A stretch of DNA of 64,000 nucleotides from CAVSWT01 sp963782985 (lineage in GTDB: Bacteria; Bacteroidota; Ignavibacteria; Ignavibacteriales; Ignavibacteriaceae). Below the pieces are notes generated by a model. It was not told where the DNA came from, ran no database searches, and saw only the letters and a program-made list of their open reading frames with translations. The translations under genes and the position numbers were made by a program. This document shows positions 57,204 through 64,000 of the stretch, piece after piece. Numbering within the stretch: the first letter of the stretch is position 1; every line of letters starts with the position of its first letter. The stretch lies in the NCBI GenBank assembly GCA_963782985.1, contig CAWALU010000014.1, positions 1 through 64,000 on the forward strand, read 5' to 3'.

Positions 57204-58733
57204 ATGGAAAATAGTTATTTAGTTTCATTTTTATTGATTACTCCTTTAATTGGCGCGCTGCTTTTATTGTTTATTGACAAACAGAAAACGGCTGCAATTA
57301 AATATTTAGGTTTAGCTTTTACTCTAATTGCGTTTATTATTTCTTTAGTTCTGTATTTTAATTTTGACGCTTCAAATTCTAATTTTCAATTCACTCATAA
57401 AATTCAATGGATAGATAATCTTAATATTAGCTATAACGTCGGCATTGACGGCTTATCTTTGCTGCTCGTTTTGCTAACAACTTTTATTACTCCGCTTACA
57501 TTAATTTCAAGCTGGTCAAGCATTCAAAAGAAAATTAAAGAGTTTACTTTTTTCATGCTCATACTTGAAGTGGGAATGCTCGGCGTTTTTGTTTCTATTG
57601 ATTTGTTTTTGTTTTATGTTTTTTGGGAAGCAATGCTCATCCCAATGTATTTTATAATAGGAATTTGGGGCGGCGAAAGAAGAATTTATGCGTCGGTTAA
57701 ATTTTTTCTTTACACAATGTTCGGCAGCTTGCTTATGCTTGTTGCAATTATTTGGCTGGCTGTTTACGCTTCGTCTTCGCTTGGTCATTTCTCCACAGAT
57801 TTAGTTGAATTGTATTCTATCGGACCTACGGTTCAAAAATCAATTCAAAATTATATGTTCCTTGCATTTGCATTTAGCTTTGCAATTAAAGTTCCGTTAT
57901 TTCCTTTGCACACCTGGCTTCCCGATGCGCACGTGCAGGCCCCCACTGCGGGCAGTATTATTCTTGCCGCCGTTTTGCTGAAGATGGGAACTTATGGTTT
58001 GCTTAGATTTTGTCTGCCGCTTTTTCCACAAGCTTCTATAACATTTGCTCCTTTTATTTCTATCCTTGCAATCATCGGAATTATATACGGCGCATTAGTG
58101 GCGATGGTGCAGACTGATATGAAAAAACTTGTCGCTTATTCATCTGTTGCACATTTAGGATTTGTGGTTCTCGGCATTTTTGCAATGAATCAAGAATCAA
58201 TTCAAGGCGCAATAATACAAATGGTAAATCATGGACTTTCAACAGGCGCTTTATTCTTTTTAGTGGGCGTTATTTATGAACGAACACATACAAGAGAAAT
58301 TTCTTATTATGGCGGAATTGCAAAAGTAGTTCCGGTTTATGCTACAGTTTTAATGATCGCTTCACTTTCTTCCATTGGACTTCCGGGGTTAAACGGATTT
58401 GTCGGCGAGTTTTTAATTTTACTCGGCTCATTTAAATCTTCAGTTTTAAATAGCTGGTGGTACACGGTTTTTGCAGCCTCCGGCGTAATCTTCGCAGCCA
58501 TATATCTATTGTGGATGTATCAGCGTGTAATTTTTGGAGAAATAAAAAATGATAAGCTACGTTCATTAACTGATATGACAAAAAGAGAATTATTTATATT
58601 TGCATCCTTATTAATTTTTATTGTATGGATAGGAATTTATCCATCAACATTTTTGAACGTATCTAAAGCATCAACTCAAAAAACGATTCACCAGGTTTAT
58701 TCACCTCAAAAAATGAGCTTATTAGGTAATTGA
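57204..58733 (+). CDS. nuoM: NADH-quinone oxidoreductase subunit M
   Basis: This 509-aa antiporter-like subunit of complex I shows FYVFWEAMLIPMYFIIGIWG, PLFPLHTWLPDAHVQAPTAG, YSSVAHLGFVVLGIFAMN and the conserved glutamate in the fifth helix region. It continues directly into the NhaD-like gene without any gap. Confidence 0.96.
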   Translation: MENSYLVSFLLITPLIGALLLLFIDKQKTAAIKYLGLAFTLIAFIISLVLYFNFDASNSNFQFTHKIQWIDNLNISYNVGIDGLSLLLVLLTTFITPLTLISSWSSIQKKIKEFTFFMLILEVGMLGVFVSIDLFLFYVFWEAMLIPMYFIIGIWGGERRIYASVKFFLYTMFGSLLMLVAIIWLAVYASSSLGHFSTDLVELYSIGPTVQKSIQNYMFLAFAFSFAIKVPLFPLHTWLPDAHVQAPTAGSIILAAVLLKMGTYGLLRFCLPLFPQASITFAPFISILAIIGIIYGALVAMVQTDMKKLVAYSSVAHLGFVVLGIFAMNQESIQGAIIQMVNHGLSTGALFFLVGVIYERTHTREISYYGGIAKVVPVYATVLMIASLSSIGLPGLNGFVGEFLILLGSFKSSVLNSWWYTVFAASGVIFAAIYLLWMYQRVIFGEIKNDKLRSLTDMTKRELFIFASLLIFIVWIGIYPSTFLNVSKASTQKTIHQVYSPQKMSLLGN

Positions 58734-60182
58734 TTGGTAAAGAATTTTAAGATAATATTTTTGTTCTTTGTTTTAGTTGCTGCGTTATCAGGTTTTGAAA
58801 ATTCATTTGCTGATTCAAGCCATACGCAAATTTCAGCGGATACTTTAGCGATTCATAAAGGCGAACAAGCAATAGAATTTGAGCATGAATTGCCTTCAAC
58901 ATTAATGGTTATTCCTTTTGCGCTTTTACTTTTAATGATTGCAACCGGTCCGCTTTTTTATAGTCATTTTTGGGAACATAATTATCCCAAAATAGCAATC
59001 GGATTATCCATAATTTCAATATTGTATTATCTTTTTGTTCTTCAAAATTCTCATGTTCTTCTTCATACTTTGGCTGAGTATCTTTCCTTTATTGCATTGT
59101 TAAGCTCTTTGTTTGTGGCTTCTGGAGGAATCTTAATTAAGGTTGATAAAAAATCAACTCCAATTTTAAATGTTCTTTTTTTATTGTTCGGCGCGGTCAT
59201 TTCCAATGTTATTGGAACAACAGGCGCCTCAATGCTTTTAATCCGCCCGTTCATCAAAATGAATAGGAATAGAATTTCAGCTTATCATATTATATTTTTC
59301 ATTTTTGTGGTAAGCAATATTGGCGGCGCATTAACTCCTATTGGCGATCCGCCTTTGTTTCTGGGGTTTCTTCGAGGCGTTCCTTTTTTCTGGGTGATTG
59401 AAAACGTTTGGTTTATATGGCTTCCAACTCTGTTCTTAATTTTATTGGTCTTTTATGTGATAGATAAATTGAATAAAAAAGATTCAAACCCTGAAGCTGA
59501 ATACTCAGGAAAATTTGAATTCAAAGGAAGCAAAAATTTAATTTATTTATTAATAATTATTATCTCGGTTTTTCTTGATCCGGCGGTTCTCTCGTGGGTT
59601 CCGAGCTTAGCTCCGCTGCCTTTTGGAATAAGAGAAATTATAATGTTCGGCGTAGTTTATCTCTCATATAAAACCGCCGATGAAGAAATTCTAAAAGCGA
59701 ATGAATTTGATTTTGAACCAATAAAAGAAGTAGCCTTTTTGTTCATTGGAATTTTTGCAACTATGATTCCTGCTTTACAATTAATTGCCCACGAAGCGAA
59801 TGTAATGGGCGACAAATTAAATGCCGGCGTGTTCTTCTGGGCTACCGGATTTTTATCAGGCGTGCTTGATAACGCTCCAACTTATCTTAATTTTTTAAGC
59901 GCGGCTATGGGCAAATATCTGCTTGATGTAAATATTAAAGCTCATGTTCAAGAGTTTGTTATTCACGATGATATTTATCTGCAGGCTATTTCAGTTGCGG
60001 CAGTATTTTTTGGCGCTTTAACTTACATTGGCAACGGTCCCAATTTTATGGTTAAATCAATCTGTGAAAGAGCGGGAATTCCGATGCCGAGTTTTTTTAC
60101 TTATATAATTAAGTATTCTTTAATAATTCTTGTCCCAATTTTTGCGGTTGTTTGGTTATTATTTTTTTACGGAAAAGGATAA
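58734..60182 (+). CDS. NhaD-like sodium:proton antiporter inside the nuo operon
   Basis: This 482-aa ion-transporter-superfamily membrane protein resembles NhaD/citrate-type antiporters. A signal-like first helix is followed by about 11-12 helices with GTTGASMLLIRPFIKMN, NIGGALTPIGDPPLFLGFL and a second GNGPNFMVKSICERAG repeat. It probably exchanges sodium for protons in the inner membrane. The start appears to be TTG, directly after the nuoM stop, and the 121-aa gene follows three bases after its stop. Its placement between nuoM and nuoN suggests co-expression with complex I and a link between respiration and sodium balance. Substrate specificity is inferred. Confidence 0.88.
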   Translation: MVKNFKIIFLFFVLVAALSGFENSFADSSHTQISADTLAIHKGEQAIEFEHELPSTLMVIPFALLLLMIATGPLFYSHFWEHNYPKIAIGLSIISILYYLFVLQNSHVLLHTLAEYLSFIALLSSLFVASGGILIKVDKKSTPILNVLFLLFGAVISNVIGTTGASMLLIRPFIKMNRNRISAYHIIFFIFVVSNIGGALTPIGDPPLFLGFLRGVPFFWVIENVWFIWLPTLFLILLVFYVIDKLNKKDSNPEAEYSGKFEFKGSKNLIYLLIIIISVFLDPAVLSWVPSLAPLPFGIREIIMFGVVYLSYKTADEEILKANEFDFEPIKEVAFLFIGIFATMIPALQLIAHEANVMGDKLNAGVFFWATGFLSGVLDNAPTYLNFLSAAMGKYLLDVNIKAHVQEFVIHDDIYLQAISVAAVFFGALTYIGNGPNFMVKSICERAGIPMPSFFTYIIKYSLIILVPIFAVVWLLFFYGKG

Positions 60183-60185
60183 TTT

Positions 60186-60551
60186 ATGAAAACTATAAAT
60201 GAAGTACTTGCTAGTAAACAAAATGGTCTTTGTTATGGCAATAGAATAATCCTTCCTTTTAATGGTCATTTTTTAAAAGTGATTTTTAATCAAGATATTA
60301 TAATGGATTTTTCTCCAACCTCTAAAGGAATTTTTATCAGGGAAAAAGAAGATTTCACGGATGTTTATTTTCACGACTATAAAGATTTAAAAGAAGAAAT
60401 TTCTAAATACGAAGCGATAAAAATGGTTATAGTTGAAAAAGATAAAGACGTATTCGATCAAAATAATCATTTAAAAATTGCGCTTTATCTTGAAGACAAA
60501 CATATAGTTAAAATTGAAAAAACTGACGCAGACATTTTATTTATAGAGTAA
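60186..60551 (+). CDS. Small unknown protein between nhaD-like gene and nuoN
   Basis: This 121-aa soluble protein has no signal or membrane segment and no motif I recognise. It looks like a single compact alpha/beta domain (NRIILPFNGHFLKVIFNQD, VYFHDYKDLKEEISKYE). AAAGGA precedes the ATG. The gene is tightly packed, with three bases from the previous stop and two bases to nuoN. A role in assembly or regulation of complex I or of the antiporter is possible but unsupported. Confidence 0.7.
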   Translation: MKTINEVLASKQNGLCYGNRIILPFNGHFLKVIFNQDIIMDFSPTSKGIFIREKEDFTDVYFHDYKDLKEEISKYEAIKMVIVEKDKDVFDQNNHLKIALYLEDKHIVKIEKTDADILFIE

Positions 60552-60553
60552 TT

Positions 60554-61981
60554 ATGCTTAATAACTTTCAAGAATTTTTTAACATTTTACCGTTTATAAT
60601 TTTAGGCGGAGGAATATTAATTTCACTTTTTATTGAAATGTACTCAAAGAAGAGTGAGAAACTACTACCGTGGTTTTCTATAATTGTATTTCTGGCTGCC
60701 GGCTTCCACTCCCTCTATCATGTAAATAAAGTTTCGATTGTTTTTCAAGGCATGCTTGCAACCGGGGGCAACGCAAATATTTTTTACTTTGTATTTACAT
60801 TCGGAGCCGCAATTGTCTGCCTTCTTTCAATCGACTACATAAAAAAATACGGATCTTATTTTGGCGAATATTATATTTTAATTCAATCTTCCGTTCTTGG
60901 TATGATGTTTATGGCTGGCGCGAAAGATTTATTTATGATTTTTCTCGGTCTGGAATTAATGTCAATTTGCTTTTACGCTTTAGCGGGATTAAATAGAAAA
61001 AATATTAAAGCTAACGAAGCGTCGTTAAAATATTTTTTGCTTGGCGCTTTTGCCACCGGGTTTATTGTTTACGGAATCGCTTTAATATACGGAACTGCGC
61101 AAACCACAAGTATTGATTCTTTAGTTTCGCAATTTGGAAACCTATCATCCAGTCTACTTTTCATTACCGGCTTGCTTTTATTTTTAATTGGTTTTTCTTT
61201 TAAGATTGCCGCATTCCCATTTCACATGTGGGTGCCTGATGTTTATCAAGGCGCGCCCACAACAATCAGCGGATTATTTTCCACCGGCGGAAAAGCTGCG
61301 GCATTCAGCGCAATAATTGTAACGCTCGGTTCAATATTTATTAACTCTGCCGGAAATTTATTTGAACCTTATCTCGCAGTTATCGCCATCGCTTCAATGT
61401 TGTTTGGCAGCATCGTGGCAATTTCACAAAATAATATTAAAAGAATGCTTGCGTACTCTTCAATTTCACATGCAGGCTATATGACTATTGGACTTGCAGC
61501 AGGCAATTATGAAGGACTGGCTGGAATAATATTTTATCTCGCCGCTTATACTTTTATGAATCTTGCCGCTTTTGGAATTGTCGCTTTAATTGAAGGTAGA
61601 GACGAATCAAATTTGGACATAAACTCCTATGCCGGCTTAGGCTCAAAAAGCCCGATGCTTGCAGCGATGCTGGCGTTAGTTATGTTTTCGCTTGCAGGCA
61701 TTCCTCCATTCGCCGGTTTTTTTGGAAAATATTATGTTTTTATAGCGGCTATTAAAGCTCACCTTACCTGGCTTGCAATTGTTGGAATTATTTCAAGCGT
61801 TATTAGCGTTTACTTTTATTTGCGCATCGTTGTGTTAATGTACTTCAAAGAACCTGAGTCAGAATTTTCTATTGAATCCAGCAGCACAGGTTTATTAGCT
61901 GTTGTAATTTCAGTGCTGTTTATTATTATGCTGGGAATCTCGCCCGGCTCATTAATAGATTTAATTTCATCCTACTTGTAA
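60554..61981 (+). CDS. nuoN: NADH-quinone oxidoreductase subunit N
   Basis: This 475-aa antiporter-like membrane subunit shows FLGLELMSICFYALAGLNR, AAFPFHMWVPDVYQGAPTTI, YSSISHAGYMTIGLAAGN and GIPPFAGFFGKYYVF. It is the last nuo gene of this group and ends about 95 bp before nnr. Confidence 0.96.
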   Translation: MLNNFQEFFNILPFIILGGGILISLFIEMYSKKSEKLLPWFSIIVFLAAGFHSLYHVNKVSIVFQGMLATGGNANIFYFVFTFGAAIVCLLSIDYIKKYGSYFGEYYILIQSSVLGMMFMAGAKDLFMIFLGLELMSICFYALAGLNRKNIKANEASLKYFLLGAFATGFIVYGIALIYGTAQTTSIDSLVSQFGNLSSSLLFITGLLLFLIGFSFKIAAFPFHMWVPDVYQGAPTTISGLFSTGGKAAAFSAIIVTLGSIFINSAGNLFEPYLAVIAIASMLFGSIVAISQNNIKRMLAYSSISHAGYMTIGLAAGNYEGLAGIIFYLAAYTFMNLAAFGIVALIEGRDESNLDINSYAGLGSKSPMLAAMLALVMFSLAGIPPFAGFFGKYYVFIAAIKAHLTWLAIVGIISSVISVYFYLRIVVLMYFKEPESEFSIESSSTGLLAVVISVLFIIMLGISPGSLIDLISSYL

Positions 61982-62076
61982 TTTTATCTTTAAAATTATT
62001 TTAGGTTTTCTTTTGGGGAATTAATTTGTATCATCATTCGATGACCCATTTAACAAATTAAACTGAGCCAAAAATT

Positions 62077-63645
62077 ATGATTCCATTATATTCAATAAAA
62101 CAAAATAGGGAAGTGGATGATTACGCAATTAATCATCTTAAAATTCCGGGCATAGTTCTAATGGAAAATGCCGCTTTAGAAATTTTTAACATTATTAAAA
62201 ATAAAATTGCGGATAAAAAGTTAGGTTATAATTTAGGATTCGTCTGCGGTAAAGGTAACAACGGGGGCGATGGCTTTGCGACAGCCCGACATTTTGCAAA
62301 TGCAAATTTTAATGTGTACATAGTTCATTTCGGGAATGAAAATGAATTATCGGATGACTGTAAAACCAATTTTAATATTTTAAAGAATCAGGCTGGCGAT
62401 AATAAAAATATTCAATTAAAAAAATATTCATCAATTAAAGATTTAAAACTTTTAAATAATTGCGATGTTGTTTTTGACGCTATGCTTGGCAGCGGAGTTA
62501 AAGATGATTTAAAAGAACCTTACAAATCAATTGTAAATTATTTGAATCAATTAAAAAAATATATGGTCGCGATTGATATCCCCACTGGGCTTAACGCTGA
62601 TAATGGTTTTACAAATTTATGTTTTAACGCCGACGTAACTGTTACGCTCGGCGAATTTAAAAAGGGATTATTTTTTCAGGATGGAAATTCTTTTGCGGGA
62701 GAAATTATTAAAGGAAATATTGGCGTTAGTAATTCCTTTTATGATAAATATGAAATTGAAGATTATTTAATTGAACCGGAAGACGCCAATAATTCATTTC
62801 CCCAAAAATCAAAGTCGTTAAATAAATATTCAGCAGGCAAAGTATTAGTTATTGCCGGTTCCAAAAATCTTCCCGGCGCGGCAATTCTTGCTTCATCATC
62901 GGCGTTAAAATCGGGAGCGGGCGCTTCAATTCTATGCTATCCCGACTCTGCAACAAATTTAATTCAAAATAATTTAGACGAAGTTATTGTTAAATCTTAT
63001 GATGATAATTCAAAAGGATTTCTTAGCGTTGAAAATTTATCGGAAATTAATGAAAGATTAAAATGGGCGGATGTTTTGGCGCTTGGTCCTGGTTTGGGAA
63101 GAAATGAAAATACTATTAAAGCTGTCATTCAAATTATCAAAAATAAAATTCCTAATAATATTGTTATTGACGCCGATGCCATTTTTGCTTTAAGTAAAAT
63201 TGATTACAAAAATTTAAATTTAAAAAATCTAATTTTAACTCCGCATCACGGTGAGTTTTCAAATTTAATAGGCGTTGATGTTCAAACTCTTCAAACTGAT
63301 TTACTTAAATATGGAAAGCAATTTGCAATACAAACCGGCGCATACTTAGCGCTAAAAGGATCGCCCACAATAGTTTTTAATCCTTCCGGCGAAGCATTAA
63401 TAAATACTACCGGAAATTCCGGCATGGCAAAATTCGGAACCGGCGATGTTCTTACCGGAATTATAGCGGGCTTTTTATCTCAAAATAAAAATGAGATCGA
63501 AAAAAGTTTAATCGCCGCTGTTTATTCTCACAGTTTATCCGCCGATCTTCTTTTAAATACTCACACTGAATTTGGATTTACCGCGACTGATATTATAAAT
63601 AATCTTCCTGCGGCAATTAATTTTATACGGAGCTCGGTTGTTTAA
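62077..63645 (+). CDS. nnr: Bifunctional NAD(P)HX epimerase/dehydratase
   Basis: The 522-aa protein repairs hydrated NADH and NADPH. The N-terminal YjeF_N epimerase domain (about 1-210) has CGKGNNGGDGFATARHF and AIDIPTGLNADNG. The C-terminal ribokinase-like dehydratase (about 225-520) has SAGKVLVIAGSKNLPGAAIL, ALGPGLGRNE, LTPHHGEFSNL and FGTGDVLTGIIAG. The two-domain fusion is the usual bacterial form. Cytoplasmic. The last eight bases overlap the following gene. Confidence 0.95.
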   Translation: MIPLYSIKQNREVDDYAINHLKIPGIVLMENAALEIFNIIKNKIADKKLGYNLGFVCGKGNNGGDGFATARHFANANFNVYIVHFGNENELSDDCKTNFNILKNQAGDNKNIQLKKYSSIKDLKLLNNCDVVFDAMLGSGVKDDLKEPYKSIVNYLNQLKKYMVAIDIPTGLNADNGFTNLCFNADVTVTLGEFKKGLFFQDGNSFAGEIIKGNIGVSNSFYDKYEIEDYLIEPEDANNSFPQKSKSLNKYSAGKVLVIAGSKNLPGAAILASSSALKSGAGASILCYPDSATNLIQNNLDEVIVKSYDDNSKGFLSVENLSEINERLKWADVLALGPGLGRNENTIKAVIQIIKNKIPNNIVIDADAIFALSKIDYKNLNLKNLILTPHHGEFSNLIGVDVQTLQTDLLKYGKQFAIQTGAYLALKGSPTIVFNPSGEALINTTGNSGMAKFGTGDVLTGIIAGFLSQNKNEIEKSLIAAVYSHSLSADLLLNTHTEFGFTATDIINNLPAAINFIRSSVV

Positions 63646-64000
63646 TCTTCAAATAAAAACAAATATAAAAATTGTAATTTTTCTACTCGCTGTCTATTGG
63701 ATTACTCTTTTCACAGCCACGACTTTACCCGGCAAAGATATGCCTAATATTGGAGTGAGCGATAAAATTAGCCACTTCACAGGATATTTTGGCTTAGCGG
63801 TTTTGTTAAATATCTTTTTATTGATTCAAAACAAAAAACAAAAACTTAAAAAAAATGCCTGGCTGTTTACATTGATTATTGGATCTGTATATGGCGCTAT
63901 AGACGAACTTCACCAAAAATTTATTCCGGGAAGAAGCTGCGATATTTTGGATTGGCTGGCTGATGTTATTGGTATTCTCCTCGGAATTACTTTTGTTAAA
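63638..64000 (+). CDS. VanZ-like membrane protein, cut by window end
   Basis: An open frame of 121 codons runs off the end of the window. The TTG start at 63638 has GGAG five bases upstream and overlaps the nnr stop. The product is hydrophobic with the VanZ-family pattern: TTLPGKDMPNIGVSDKISHF, a membrane helix, YGAIDELHQKFIPGRSCDIL and DWLADVIGILLG. VanZ-like proteins have no firm general function. Three or four helices are visible; the missing end is probably short. Confidence 0.85.
   Translation, partial: MFNLQIKTNIKIVIFLLAVYWITLFTATTLPGKDMPNIGVSDKISHFTGYFGLAVLLNIFLLIQNKKQKLKKNAWLFTLIIGSVYGAIDELHQKFIPGRSCDILDWLADVIGILLGITFVK

Noticed and set aside
1..64000. tRNA, rRNA or known riboswitch genes
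   Set aside because: None was recognised by eye on either strand. A covariance-model search would be decisive.

Overview
The window is AT-rich bacterial DNA. It most likely comes from the class Ignavibacteria, in the Bacteroidota/Chlorobi lineage. The clearest clue is the C-terminal type IX secretion sorting domain on two secreted proteins, with the NYPNPFNPTT...VYDILGN...KKMILLK pattern typical of that group. The GAF-rich histidine kinases and the Kdo/Lpt genes of a Gram-negative envelope agree. This placement rests on protein patterns, not on a database search.

Region 1 (1-9190) is an accessory island. It opens with a large imperfect inverted repeat (81-985). Two arrays of a roughly 250-300 bp direct repeat follow, six copies at 1359-3428 and six at 6601-9018. 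They bracket a small gene cassette: a DUF6266-like protein, a small unknown protein, a sigma-70-like factor, a 130-aa acidic/coiled protein and an ImmA/IrrE-type zinc peptidase. The last three are tightly coupled and look like a proteolysis-controlled sigma switch. The repeat carries hairpins with compensatory base changes, and a vestige of a second DUF6266-like gene remains at the far edge. This is the most unusual part of the window.

Region 2 (9190-16160) holds two type IX-secreted surface proteins that share an N-terminal domain, one of them with a triplicated beta-rich module. A YtxH-like protein, a rhomboid protease and long gene-poor spacers with palindromic repeats complete it.

Region 3 (16162-21521) is a Kdo/LPS-transport operon: kdsA, an unknown gene, kdsD, lptC, an lptA/OstA-like gene and lptB, with stop/start overlaps from the unknown gene onward.

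Region 4 (21861-32155) is a signalling block: a soluble kinase with seven GAF domains, a propeller-type sensor kinase carrying three +1 frameshifts, a lone receiver and a receiver-PP2C phosphatase.

Region 5 (32249-41473) is mixed: a glnK/porin/amt nitrogen operon, an esterase and an M15 peptidase, a double FKBP lipoprotein, a fructosamine-kinase/LMW-phosphatase protein-repair pair, a 7Fe ferredoxin and a broken yjbQ gene.

Region 6 (41640-51127) contains an ECF sigma/RskA anti-sigma pair, an MBL hydrolase, Fur, FeoAB, two related PAS/GAF kinases and a 49-aa charged protein.

Region 7 (51247-64000) contains PBP4, AsnS and nuoJKLM, then an NhaD-like antiporter, a small unknown gene and nuoN. 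Nnr and a VanZ-like gene cut by the window end follow. No tRNA, rRNA or CRISPR array was seen.
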